Below are positions 54,622-64,000 of a DNA stretch of 64,000 nt, piece by piece. This DNA comes from Gardnerella vaginalis (lineage in GTDB: Bacteria; Actinomycetota; Actinomycetes; Actinomycetales; Bifidobacteriaceae). Made by a program: the position numbers and the translations under genes. Below the pieces are notes generated by a model. The model saw nothing but the letters and a program-made list of their open reading frames with translations. It was not told the origin of the DNA and made no database searches. The DNA lies in assembly GCF_001563665.1 (NCBI RefSeq), contig NZ_KQ961857.1:110640-174639 (forward strand), in the 5' to 3' direction. How positions within the stretch are numbered: position 1 is the stretch's first letter; every line of letters begins with the position of its first letter.

Positions 54622-55977
54622 TCATATAAGACTGCGCTCGTCTAGTTTTTCAATATCGTTTTGAGATAGAACTTCGTAAGCATTTCTATATAATCTTGGC
54701 ACTCTACAGCCTATACTAGTCATAATTTCATAACTAATAGTTCCAGCAGATTCAGCCCAATCATCTGCAGTTGGCTCTGCGTATTTTATTCCGCGACCAG
54801 GTCCGAAAAGTCTAACAGTATCGCCTTCTTTAACTCCAATATCTTCAGAATATGCTTTCAAATCAACAATAAATTGATCCATGCAAACTCTACCTGAAAC
54901 GCGAAGAATTTTAGGTCCTGAATTCGTTTCAAAACGTACAGGCGCGCCACTTTTATCAACTTTCTTAGAGCCTTGAGTATCAAATCCTGAAGAAGATCTT
55001 AAAATTCCGTCAGCGTATCCTAGAGGAACTATAGCTGTGCTTGTATCTTCTGGAACTAAATACGTGCGTCCATACGATATTGCATGACCTTTTTTAACTT
55101 TTTTAACTGTTCCAAGTTGAGCTTGCAAAGTCATTGCTGGAGTCAAATTATAATCTTGTGGCACTCCCATAGAAGGATCAGGCTCATAACCATATAAACC
55201 TATGCCTGGGCGAACTAATTCAAATCTTATTTCAGGACGACTAAGAGTTGCAGCAGTATTTGCTAAATGACGTATTTTAGGCTTCAATCCAGCATTTTCC
55301 ATTCGATGCGTAAACTCGTGGAATTGCTCTATTTGCTCATCTGTTGCTTTAATAAATTCTTGTACATTTGGACTATCTGCAACTGCAAGATGACTCCACT
55401 GCCCTACTACGTTTATAAAACCGCTATTAGCGTAATTTTTAAGCTTATATAATGCAGAATCAAAAGATTCTTGAGTAAAACCATTTCTGCCAAAACCTGT
55501 ATCTACTTTTACATGCACACGAGCGCACTTGCATAAGTTTTTTGCAGCGAGCGCAACAGCATCAAGTGAATCAATAGAGCCAACTGAAATATCAATATCG
55601 GATTTAATTAAATCTTCAAAAGGCGTTGTTTTAGCACTTGTAAGCCAAGTTAATATGTGGCAACGATCAGAATTTATGCCAGCTTTACGAAGTTTCAAAG
55701 CTTCAAAAGGTTGAGCAGTGCCAAGCCAAGTAGCTCCACCAGAAAGAGCTGCTAAAGCACTTGGGATAAGCCCATGACCGTAACCGTTGGCTTTAACAAC
55801 TCCCATAACAGCAGGCGGATTTTGATTAGGTTGTAAATTTTTCGAAACTATAGAAACAAGCGTACGCATATTATCTCTTAGAGCACGCAAATCAACTATT
55901 ACTTGACCTGGATATGTGCTTAATGCGTTTACATAGTTTTCTCGTAACATTGCTTCTAAAGGAAGATTAGTGCACAT
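54622..55977 (-). CDS. alr: Alanine racemase
   Basis: A 451-residue PLP enzyme that makes D-alanine for peptidoglycan. The PLP-binding Lys62 is in AVMGVVKANGYGHGL; the barrel residues include RVHVKVDTGFGRNGF, RHLANTAATLSRPE and VRPGIGLYGYEPDP; the catalytic Tyr is in AISYGRTYLVPEDT; the C-terminal domain has GRVCMDQFIVDL and GTISYEIMTSIGCRVPRLY. Compared with the usual ~370-390 residues it is somewhat long, with extra residues at the N-terminus and loops (SGFDTQGSKKVDKSG). It is expressed from its own unit upstream of dgt. ATG 55977 seems right; MLRENYVNAL is an alternative. Confidence 0.95.
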   Translation of the reverse strand: MCTNLPLEAMLRENYVNALSTYPGQVIVDLRALRDNMRTLVSIVSKNLQPNQNPPAVMGVVKANGYGHGLIPSALAALSGGATWLGTAQPFEALKLRKAGINSDRCHILTWLTSAKTTPFEDLIKSDIDISVGSIDSLDAVALAAKNLCKCARVHVKVDTGFGRNGFTQESFDSALYKLKNYANSGFINVVGQWSHLAVADSPNVQEFIKATDEQIEQFHEFTHRMENAGLKPKIRHLANTAATLSRPEIRFELVRPGIGLYGYEPDPSMGVPQDYNLTPAMTLQAQLGTVKKVKKGHAISYGRTYLVPEDTSTAIVPLGYADGILRSSSGFDTQGSKKVDKSGAPVRFETNSGPKILRVSGRVCMDQFIVDLKAYSEDIGVKEGDTVRLFGPGRGIKYAEPTADDWAESAGTISYEIMTSIGCRVPRLYRNAYEVLSQNDIEKLDERSLI

Positions 55978-56091
55978 AAATCGCGCCTTTACTTTTAATA
56001 TAAACTCATATTATTTATTTACTTAAATCTTACACTCATATTGCTTATTTACGTAATTAGAAATATGAGAGTTGTTTGCATTGCAATACGA

Positions 56092-56350
56092 ATATGCTCG
56101 AAATGGCTTGAATAGCTTTAACTGGCTCGAGATAGCTAAAGATGTATCTAGATGGCTTGAGATGTATCGATATGACTAAAGATGTATCGAGATGGCTCGA
56201 CTAGCTCGAACAGAATAGGAATGGCTATGACTGGCTCAAGATGGCTCGAACAGAATAAGCTATCTCAATCTGGCTCACTCTTAGTGAAACTGATCAAAAA
56301 GAGTGAACCGATTGAAATAGCTTGAAATAGCTCAAAACAGCTCAAGTTTT
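56092..56350. repeat. Degenerate GATGGCTCGA-type repeats after the giant surface-protein gene
   Basis: The 382-bp gap 55978-56359 holds many copies of words near GATGGCTCGA, GATGTATCGA and AATAGCTTGAA, spaced 10-20 bp. Two longer blocks repeat: TAAAGATGTATC(T/G)AGATGGCT and GCTCGAACAGAATA. Reading frames are broken by stops, and no gene or promoter stands out. The block sits exactly beyond the end of the giant gene (minus strand) and contains its probable hairpin. Confidence 0.8.
56275..56306 (-). terminator. Hairpin after the giant surface-protein gene
   Basis: TCACTCTT (56275-56282) and AAGAGTGA (56299-56306) pair around 16 bases, extended by flanking GG/CC. It is 54 bp beyond the stop codon and not followed by a T-run on the minus strand. 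Confidence 0.5.
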
Positions 56351-56359
56351 GAAACTCAC

Positions 56360-59300
56360 TTAATGCATGTAACGCATTCTAGCGAATAGTCCTCCATAGC
56401 GTAACGCGTCAGAAGACTCATCGCAATGCTTACTTGCAATAAGATAGTTGCGCTTATTCTTAAGCACTGAGTTTAACCATCCGCGCTTACCGAATGCGCC
56501 AGACGCGATGAAGAGCGCTAGAAGTATGCCGAAAATAATCGTATACGTAATAGCAGCTTGACCGCCTGTAAATGGCATCGCAATAGGAGATACGTTAATG
56601 CCAGTAATCTTTATATAGCCGATGATTGCTTTCTTATCATCTTTGCCAGCATCATAGTAATCGCTCTTATTTTCTGACTGATCTTTTGTTTGCGCGTATA
56701 CTGCATACACAGCCGTATTCTTATTAGATATAAGCAAATTCTGCAATTCGTCAGCATCTACGCTTGCGTTGCCTTTGGCATCGCGCTTCAAAATAGGCGT
56801 ACAAGTATCATCAACAGGCTTGCGATTGTTTAACTTTCGCACGCATACTTGAAGATTCTTCTCAACTACATCTTTAGAATCAAAATCATCGCTAGCGTTT
56901 ACTAACAGCTCTTTACCACTTACTTTGCCTTGACTATCTGGATTACCCGTGAAAGTGAAGTTAATGTCATTAGCAATAACCTCGTAAGGATTATCCATAG
57001 TCGAAGTCTTAAGCGAACCTATAGATTCAGCCTTAGGCTTTACTACATCAACCGGCACTACGTACACTGGAATGAGCGAAGTCGCAGAAGCAACATTCTT
57101 AAAATGAGTTTGCGCATCATAGCCATAAGTATTCTTTAAGCTTCTCATTGCCCAACCATTAGAAAGCGACAAAGCATAGACTGGAGCAATAGCTTTCTTA
57201 GATGTTCCAGCTACATCATCTGCAGTTTCTATATTCTTATTTCCACCTAAAACTTTCGTAAGCTTAAAGGAATCAGAATTGACAGTATTGCAATTTGGAT
57301 TTGCAGTATCGCTACCCTCACACCATTTGTTCACAGTAATATCTTGAGGACTCATATTCGAATAATTGGTAGTACCCAACGAACTGTAATTCATGCCATT
57401 AGTGTTAGGAACACCTAATCCACCACCATAGTTTCCATTACCTAATACTAAATCAGGTATATTGATATACTCACCGTTAAACGTGAAGAAGTAGTAACCA
57501 TCATCATGACCGAATTGATCTACCCTAGTTTTGTTGTCAGGAAGCTGTACTGTAACCTTACTGCTATGCTCGCCATTTTCCTTATCTGTACCACTTACAA
57601 CACGCAAAGATGGTTGAATCTTCTTAAACTCATCTTCACTCATGCCATTTGGAATATTCGGCTTAAGAGTGAGAGCATTCTGTAATTGACTTAAGTTGAT
57701 TTGACTGCCCTTCGTGCTCGCGTTATAACGGTATACAAGCGATTGATGACCAGGATGATTGCCAACCAACTCAAATCCTGGGTCGTCAGAACGTCCATCA
57801 ATATATGGCTTATCTTTATCCCAAGTAATCGTGTAGTCGGCAGAGTCAGCAGCATCCTTACCAACACTTCGCAACCTAGCGAATCTTGTTACAACATTAT
57901 ATCTTGGCTCTGGCGTTACATTTCGCCTACGCCATCCGCGCAAAAGAATAAACGAATCCTGCTCATTGCCTGCGTGGGAGTAATTGTTGCGCTTATCCGC
58001 CTGCTCTTGAGGCGCAACATACTCCCCGCGTTTCCAAGCAACTTCTGACTGGTTTGCAGAAAGCGTATCATCATCATCCACGCTTATAAGACTGTCAGCA
58101 TCTCCAAAACCAAGCCATTTGCCGCCGGAATTGCCATTGCGTAGCACGTAATTTACAGCATGCTTTTCAGAGTCATTCAGCAGCAATGGATGCACTTGTA
58201 CTACTTTCTTATTGACTACGACTGGGAAGAATACGCAATCTGAAGGCGAACTCCACTCTTTTGGTGCTTTTGTTTCAGGCCTACACACGCTACTACGTTG
58301 CGCAACCATTGAGTCAGCAGATAGCACGTTGCGCATATCTTCTTCTTTTAGCGCATTTGACTCATTACCACCTGTTTGAGTGCTATCTACAGAACTACTT
58401 GCATGATCTGAATTTATACTTCCGTCTGATTGAGATGAGTTGATGTTATTCGATAACTCATCCAAATTTTCAGATTTAACGCCAGGCATATTAGACCAAG
58501 GTCCGTAAGATCCTGCGCGATTCCTTGCACGCACTACGCTTCCAGGAGCTAAGACTTCAGGATTAAATATTATTGCAGAATTATTTTTCCCATAGTCATT
58601 AGAATTCAACGTAACGCCTTGAGGCAGCGTATAACCTTCGCAAACTTGCCACTTATCCGTTGACTTCGATCTACATAATGCTAATGCTTCACTCGTGTCA
58701 GTATCGCTTTGAGAATTAGCATTATTACTACTCAAGTTATCCTGTGCACGCAAGCTAGACATTAGATTATTGCTAGATTGTAAACTAGCGAGTTTTGCTT
58801 TTTGTGCGCGAGTGAAATACACTACGAGTCGAGTCGCATTCCCACCTGCAACAACTGACACAGCATTATAGTAATCCTTCGCAACAGCACCTTCCCAATC
58901 ATGAAGCCACACTTTAGAGGAAGATAAATTATCATAATGATGACCATCGTATGCGCGCACAATTGGAGCGTCAGCTACAGTCCAATTGAACTTGAATTTG
59001 CCTACTACTGCTTCGTTGCTCTTGTTTCCAGAGTCGTCAGTCACTTGAGCAATCATCTTGAAAGTTGGTGAATTTTTAACATCTTGCCCACGCCATTTTT
59101 CTATGAACGCACGCAATAGTTCCTTGTTAATATTGCCGTTTGTCACAAACCTTACGCGAGGAGCTTTCTTAGTTTTCGGATCTGTTACTCCTTCTGCTTC
59201 AATGTCTATACTCAGAGTATTCTTCAAAGCTTCGCTTACATGCGTATCAGGATTTGCAACATTGAAATCATCATCCATTGCAAGCAAATCTACTACGTTG

Positions 59301-62300
59301 AATAATCCCGACTGCTTTGTGTAATCAGTCGTGTTCATATCAATAGTCGTAGCAGTTCTGCAAGAATCAGCCTTTTCTTTAGTAGGATTGCACTCGCCAA
59401 GAAGCTTCTTACTAGCATCTTTTACTGAAATCCACGGCTTGTTCTTGTCTACTGGCACGAACCACACGTTAATTACATTTGGCGTTTTATTATTATCACC
59501 TTCGCCTCTAGCTTCTAATTCTCTCCACGGATTACCGTTGAAAATATAGAGCTGAGTGCGCATTGGCGTTTTTTGACCATTCCTAAGAATTGCAGATCCT
59601 AAGTTTGCGCCTGAAGCTTGCTGATTGTAATCTTCTCCACCAGGAATAACGTAACCTTGCGGCTGCAAGAAACTGTTTTTATCAGTAATACCATTAGTAT
59701 TTATACCGAGTCCACCGCCAAGACTGTCTTGTCTTACTAAGTCAACAACGTTTACCCATTCTCCGCGCGAGCCATTCGTCAATTTACGAGCGTAGCCAAT
59801 TCCATCACCACGCTTAGGCATACTGTTGTATCCACCCCATAGATTTTCTATAGCTGTTTTATTAGTAGAATCAGCAGCATTAGTGTTCAACGGGTAAAGT
59901 GATGGCTGTATTTGGCTTCCAAGCCGTCTAGTTTTCTTTGTGCCTTTAAATAAGCTTAAAGCATCATTTGTATTGAAATCACGACCTTGGTTGATGTTGA
60001 ATCTGTACACTAAAAATTGTGTACTATTTTCATCACGACCATACCACATGAAACCATCATCACTGTCACGACCCTTTATTTTTCCACTGTATGACCAATC
60101 ATAATCTCTACGAATATCAACAAATCGCGTGATTTTCTTCTGCTTTGGATCAAGCACAGTGTCTTGCTTTTGATCATCTTTAGTGTCATTGCCTATTCCA
60201 GTTGCTTTTACTACTTTAAAAGTTTTTTCTGAACCAGACTTACCTTGAGCTGTATTTTTAGTGTCAGGAGTTACTGAAAGACAGATTTTATACTGCTTTG
60301 TGTCGTTTGTGCAAGAATACTTATCGTTTCCTCCGCCAAGAGTTTTAGTTTCATCTTTTGACCAACCAATTTCGTCTTGTCGGTATTGGAACAAACGCGG
60401 ATTCTTTTGCTTAATTCTATCTATCAAACCCTGTTTTTCAGAAGGATTCAGCTCATACGGGTTCACTTGAACCATGCCATCGTCTGGCCAATTCATTTCA
60501 AGTGGAAGTGGCTGAGAAACAGCGTGGTCACTAGTATTAATACCACCGTCAGATCTTCCTATGCCAACATAAATTCTCGAACCGATTTCTGCTAAGTTTT
60601 CTGGAATAGTAATCTCACCAGTTTTTGGATTAAAAGTAATCTCTTTTTCATATGGCATAATTTTTGTGAAAAACGCATTAGGAGAATTTATCTGTGCCCA
60701 ATCGTGGTGTTCGTCTTGGCGATTAAGGATTATTCCTTGGCAGCCATCAGCGCGAGCATTACATGTATTGTAAATATCTGTTGAAGTTCCATTTTTTTCT
60801 TCAAAAGGCTTAGTTTTTCCACGTCCCCAAATTCGCACTACTAGCATTTTCACTGATGTAGCGTTTTTAGAAAGCGTCACTTTACCAACATACTTACCAT
60901 CATTCTGCTTTTGCCAACGCACATTAGGAACAATAAAATTGCCATCAATAATATTCAACTTCACAGTTTTTTGAACATTATTTCCAGCATCATCCCAAGC
61001 GTGGAATGTAAACTCTTTGGACGGAACATCACTAGCAGAAGCCGGAGAACCATTAGGATCATTTGTAGTTACATAACCGGATTGATCTTTAAGAGTATTA
61101 GCACACGCCGTGCTACCACATTTTGAATTTTGATCATATTTACTAAAACTGCCGGACCATTTTTTACTAGCTTCCAAAACATCTGTGCTACTAGTATTAG
61201 GCACATTTTCCTTCGTACCCATATGCACATGCATATCGTCATGACCTGTTACCAAGAATCTAACACGGCTACCAACAGAGACGTTTAATCCACCTTCAGG
61301 AACTGACTGAGGCTCACCGCCATCAACGCTCACTTTCACGTCTATAGTCGGCTTCTCAGCATCAACATGTGTGAACACGAGTGGCAAAACATCCTTAGAC
61401 TCATCCCAGTATGTAATCTTCGCATACTTAGCTAATACGTATACTGGCTTTACTTCTGGATTCGCGCCAGATTGAAGCATAATGCGATTTTCGTTATTAG
61501 TATTAGTTGGAGTTGCGTATTCTTCTTTTACTGGCTTTGAGAAGTCTGCTTTCGCAAGGTTCGCATAATACGCTTTCTCAGAGTCAGTCAAAGCTTGGTC
61601 AACAGATTTACCTTGAGGCGCATCATAAAGTTTCCAAATATAACGCTTCGTATCGTTCAATGGCCTAAATTGACACTCTTGACCGTCTTTATTTTTTGCA
61701 GCAGCGTTATCTGCAGCTTTATCATCATCGCCATTACAAGGATTTACTACGTTTACTACAGGAACTTTTACAGCAACCTTTGTTTCTGCATCTTGCAAAG
61801 TGTCTGACTTTTTATCATTACCTTTTTTATCAGTCCACTCAACGCTATAAATTGCGCGATCTTTAATAGCTTTGCTTGCTCCGGATCCGCCATCGGAATA
61901 ACTATCATTGAGCGGATATTCTAAGCCATGAGTATCCCCTGGAGTTTTGCCATCTTTAATAGAACCGTAATAAACAGAGTCCTCTGCATCTGAATAATTA
62001 TCATAGTTGTCAATATTCTTCTGAGTATGAGCATCAGGCATGTATATGCGCGGATTTAACGCAATAGCAAAATCATAGATTTTAAGTTTACTATCAAAGT
62101 ATTTCACATAATCTTCTGCTTTACCTAAACTGGTTTTAGGAGAACGATACTTAGCGTTATCATGCCATTCTTCAGTCTGCAAAGGTCTAAACACGTCCGC
62201 TTGACCAATAATATCGTACTTAAAAGGCATACTCGAGCCCATTTGAAGTTTATCGTTCCAATACTTTACTGTCATCTGGTGAGAGCCGAAAGAAGAATCT

Positions 62301-64000
62301 TGAGTGTTAATATTAGTGTTTGGATCTAACGGGATTCTCCACCAACGGTTTCCTCTCGCATACTTATTATCTGCGGAATTGTATTTTGGAGAAAGTGAAA
62401 TCTGACCCTTTGCCCACACTTGACCTTTGCACTGAGATTCATCAGCTTTATCGCACACTCTTTGCTGCGAAGGGTAGAAAAGTAAGCTTGTAACGCCAAT
62501 ATTATTAGTATGAGCTAATAATTGACCATTATTGCTTGTTAAAGGTCCTAAATGAGTACCGCGAAGGAACTGGAAATGTGGCACTCGCATATCAACTAGA
62601 TTTGGTATACCGTACCACTGTTGGTACAAAGTCGTGTACTCGTAATCAGTATGGCCTTTACCACCGCGCCATTGCCAGAGTGAATATGGTTTAGAACGAC
62701 CATATGGATCAGAACGACCATATCTAGTTGCTGGACCACCCCACTTATCACCATAATAAGTTCCTGCACCATAATACGATGTACTCAAAGCTCCATATTT
62801 TCCATTATCTGAAGTCGTATAATGAATATGGTAACTATAAGGTGATGTTTGATTATTTTCAATGTTATTAGTCAACGTAAATATTTTTGATTTTTCTGGA
62901 CTATCTGGTCCGCGCATTTCAAGATACAAATGATCAATCAAATCAATATACGTTTGGTTGAATCGCTGTCTACCATCCGGAGGAAGACGAGTACCAGTAA
63001 GATGTTCCCCATCGCTTGGGAAACCATAGTTAGTGCTGTGATAGCAATCAAAGCCATAACCAGTATGGCACAAGCCAAGGCCTCTATTTTTATTTTCATT
63101 CTTGCTTTGAGTTCCGCCATTATAAACAGCTGCATCATCACTAATGACATTATTATTTTTAAGGCGATACCAAGCTTTATCAAGAGTTTCACCATTACTA
63201 AGTGGCTCTCTTTTAACACCTTTATCAACGCAAAAACCGTTAGGATTAACCCAATCTTTTGAGCAAGTGCGCTTAGTTGCATCAAAATGCAAGCGCTCTA
63301 CATACTGGTCATACTGACCGTTACTTTCATCGAGTCTCTGATCTTTAGGAACAACGAAATATGTTAAAGCATTAGCAGCACCATGAATACGTGCACCCAT
63401 GTTGACGAGCACATCCCAGATATAGCCTTTGCCATCGCGTTTAGGAGTACGCTTCATAAAAATGTAGTCGTGAACATCATCAAGCTGATTAAAAGCCAAA
63501 GGATCAACACCGTTTCTGCCTGCATCATACGGCAAATTACGAAGACGTTTTTGTAAATACGTTCCGCGTGGATACGGAGTAAAGTTTGGATCATTTTCAG
63601 TGTAAATACCTTGAGGACTAGCAAAATTGCTATATACAGTACTCCAAGGATTTTGTCCGCGTTCCATATCAGCACCATTAGATGCGCGATGCCCCATTTG
63701 GTCGCCGTCATCAGTAATGCATTCGGAACGTGAGTATTGTCTATAACAACCTGGGCGGAACTCCATTTTGCTATTGCGATTACTATCACGATTACTATTG
63801 CTTGCACGATCAGTATTGACAAAAGCACCGTCCGCTCCGCTTTGCGAAGCCATACCTTCAGCAGCGCTCATAATTGCACTATTAACAAGACTTGCTGTGT
63901 CATTATTGGTTTTGGCAAACTCCGGATTGGCAAACGGAGAGATTACAGGTTGCGTTTGGGCTGCTCTTGTAAAAGGATTATTTGAATTTGCGCTTAAGTT
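56360..64000 (-). CDS. Giant sortase-anchored surface protein with internal duplication (N-terminus outside window)
   Basis: The frame is open from the window edge through 2546 codons; an internal Met at 63871 is not a credible start because 43 in-frame codons precede it and no signal peptide is seen. The protein is rich in Asn, Asp, Ser, Gly and Tyr, with several Cys pairs. A duplicated module occupies ~1007-1480 and ~1680-2275 (numbered from 63871), sharing NATxxxxLVV, VQV(N/H)PxxLNxSEK, YR(F/Y)N, GGGLG and VPVDxxKP in order. Near the C-terminus AMPFTGGQAA is a sortase-like motif (MPFTG), followed by a membrane segment and a basic stop-transfer, with ~45 residues more. Predicted adhesin-like wall protein; the ligand is unknown. 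Confidence 0.85.
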   Translation of the reverse strand, partial: NLSANSNNPFTRAAQTQPVISPFANPEFAKTNNDTASLVNSAIMSAAEGMASQSGADGAFVNTDRASNSNRDSNRNSKMEFRPGCYRQYSRSECITDDGDQMGHRASNGADMERGQNPWSTVYSNFASPQGIYTENDPNFTPYPRGTYLQKRLRNLPYDAGRNGVDPLAFNQLDDVHDYIFMKRTPKRDGKGYIWDVLVNMGARIHGAANALTYFVVPKDQRLDESNGQYDQYVERLHFDATKRTCSKDWVNPNGFCVDKGVKREPLSNGETLDKAWYRLKNNNVISDDAAVYNGGTQSKNENKNRGLGLCHTGYGFDCYHSTNYGFPSDGEHLTGTRLPPDGRQRFNQTYIDLIDHLYLEMRGPDSPEKSKIFTLTNNIENNQTSPYSYHIHYTTSDNGKYGALSTSYYGAGTYYGDKWGGPATRYGRSDPYGRSKPYSLWQWRGGKGHTDYEYTTLYQQWYGIPNLVDMRVPHFQFLRGTHLGPLTSNNGQLLAHTNNIGVTSLLFYPSQQRVCDKADESQCKGQVWAKGQISLSPKYNSADNKYARGNRWWRIPLDPNTNINTQDSSFGSHQMTVKYWNDKLQMGSSMPFKYDIIGQADVFRPLQTEEWHDNAKYRSPKTSLGKAEDYVKYFDSKLKIYDFAIALNPRIYMPDAHTQKNIDNYDNYSDAEDSVYYGSIKDGKTPGDTHGLEYPLNDSYSDGGSGASKAIKDRAIYSVEWTDKKGNDKKSDTLQDAETKVAVKVPVVNVVNPCNGDDDKAADNAAAKNKDGQECQFRPLNDTKRYIWKLYDAPQGKSVDQALTDSEKAYYANLAKADFSKPVKEEYATPTNTNNENRIMLQSGANPEVKPVYVLAKYAKITYWDESKDVLPLVFTHVDAEKPTIDVKVSVDGGEPQSVPEGGLNVSVGSRVRFLVTGHDDMHVHMGTKENVPNTSSTDVLEASKKWSGSFSKYDQNSKCGSTACANTLKDQSGYVTTNDPNGSPASASDVPSKEFTFHAWDDAGNNVQKTVKLNIIDGNFIVPNVRWQKQNDGKYVGKVTLSKNATSVKMLVVRIWGRGKTKPFEEKNGTSTDIYNTCNARADGCQGIILNRQDEHHDWAQINSPNAFFTKIMPYEKEITFNPKTGEITIPENLAEIGSRIYVGIGRSDGGINTSDHAVSQPLPLEMNWPDDGMVQVNPYELNPSEKQGLIDRIKQKNPRLFQYRQDEIGWSKDETKTLGGGNDKYSCTNDTKQYKICLSVTPDTKNTAQGKSGSEKTFKVVKATGIGNDTKDDQKQDTVLDPKQKKITRFVDIRRDYDWSYSGKIKGRDSDDGFMWYGRDENSTQFLVYRFNINQGRDFNTNDALSLFKGTKKTRRLGSQIQPSLYPLNTNAADSTNKTAIENLWGGYNSMPKRGDGIGYARKLTNGSRGEWVNVVDLVRQDSLGGGLGINTNGITDKNSFLQPQGYVIPGGEDYNQQASGANLGSAILRNGQKTPMRTQLYIFNGNPWRELEARGEGDNNKTPNVINVWFVPVDKNKPWISVKDASKKLLGECNPTKEKADSCRTATTIDMNTTDYTKQSGLFNVVDLLAMDDDFNVANPDTHVSEALKNTLSIDIEAEGVTDPKTKKAPRVRFVTNGNINKELLRAFIEKWRGQDVKNSPTFKMIAQVTDDSGNKSNEAVVGKFKFNWTVADAPIVRAYDGHHYDNLSSSKVWLHDWEGAVAKDYYNAVSVVAGGNATRLVVYFTRAQKAKLASLQSSNNLMSSLRAQDNLSSNNANSQSDTDTSEALALCRSKSTDKWQVCEGYTLPQGVTLNSNDYGKNNSAIIFNPEVLAPGSVVRARNRAGSYGPWSNMPGVKSENLDELSNNINSSQSDGSINSDHASSSVDSTQTGGNESNALKEEDMRNVLSADSMVAQRSSVCRPETKAPKEWSSPSDCVFFPVVVNKKVVQVHPLLLNDSEKHAVNYVLRNGNSGGKWLGFGDADSLISVDDDDTLSANQSEVAWKRGEYVAPQEQADKRNNYSHAGNEQDSFILLRGWRRRNVTPEPRYNVVTRFARLRSVGKDAADSADYTITWDKDKPYIDGRSDDPGFELVGNHPGHQSLVYRYNASTKGSQINLSQLQNALTLKPNIPNGMSEDEFKKIQPSLRVVSGTDKENGEHSSKVTVQLPDNKTRVDQFGHDDGYYFFTFNGEYINIPDLVLGNGNYGGGLGVPNTNGMNYSSLGTTNYSNMSPQDITVNKWCEGSDTANPNCNTVNSDSFKLTKVLGGNKNIETADDVAGTSKKAIAPVYALSLSNGWAMRSLKNTYGYDAQTHFKNVASATSLIPVYVVPVDVVKPKAESIGSLKTSTMDNPYEVIANDINFTFTGNPDSQGKVSGKELLVNASDDFDSKDVVEKNLQVCVRKLNNRKPVDDTCTPILKRDAKGNASVDADELQNLLISNKNTAVYAVYAQTKDQSENKSDYYDAGKDDKKAIIGYIKITGINVSPIAMPFTGGQAAITYTIIFGILLALFIASGAFGKRGWLNSVLKNKRNYLIASKHCDESSDALRYGGLFARMRYMH

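Noticed and set aside
62938..63828. Alternative-frame hydrophobic open frames inside the giant gene
   Set aside because: They are out-of-frame readings of the repetitive, A+T-rich coding DNA of the giant protein and lack start signals.

Overview
The window looks like chromosomal DNA from a low-GC member of the Bifidobacteriaceae, most likely Gardnerella. The reasons are the A+T-rich sequence, the actinobacterial gene blocks (pheS-pheT beside argR and tyrS; eno with an FtsB-like septum protein and DUF501/Ppx; pth-mfd; dgt-dnaG), and a lacto-N-biose cluster (lnpA-nahK-galT) very close to the bifidobacterial one. Species is inferred, not proven. Both window edges cut a gene: tyrS on the left and a giant surface protein on the right.

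Layout. 1-6.9 kb (minus strand): tyrS start, an orphan argR, pheT-pheS, a TrmH/SpoU RNA methyltransferase and a CDF metal exporter. The arginine biosynthetic genes that I recall lying between pheT and tyrS in bifidobacteria are missing. 7.2-13.1 kb: a 1602-residue DUF4011/SF1 helicase with a C-terminal Vsr/DUF559-like nuclease, which is the best anti-phage defence candidate here, and a lipoprotein. 13.2-19.2 kb: tRNA-Leu, a DUF501-Ppx/GppA fusion, the FtsB-like protein, folP-folK (probably inserted) and eno. 19.5-29.0 kb: a TPP riboswitch driving a complete ABC transporter, then mfd and pth, then a ThiY-like binding protein divergent from a permease with no ATPase beside it. 29.1-36.8 kb: UPF0182 membrane protein, AzlCD, uracil permease with an attenuator-like leader, and a YeiH-family protein. 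36.8-42.8 kb: Fur-family regulator, purK-purE, tRNA-Arg, an SLC13/ArsB-type permease and catabolic acetolactate synthase. 43.0-50.8 kb: NagC-like ROK regulator divergent from lnpA-nahK-galT-ROK kinase. 50.9-56.0 kb: dnaG, dgt and alr. 56.4-64.0 kb: a sortase-anchored protein of more than 2500 residues with a diverged internal duplication.

How the genes connect. The lnp cluster phosphorolyses lacto-N-biose/galacto-N-biose from milk or mucin glycans, phosphorylates the released HexNAc, and moves galactose-1-P toward UDP-hexoses. The expected ABC importer and galE are not beside it, so import must be encoded elsewhere. The two thiamine-type transport loci suggest reliance on salvage of thiamine precursors.

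The most unexpected pattern is that many genes are followed, just past the stop codon, by a short and degenerate tandem repeat (period 4-30 bp). The sequence differs at each locus (about 7.0, 15.2, 17.7, 29.0, 33.7, 37.4, 42.8, 50.9, 54.4 and 56.2 kb). Several coding regions also carry in-frame short tandem repeats in linkers. I found no CRISPR array, insertion sequence, rRNA gene or prophage.
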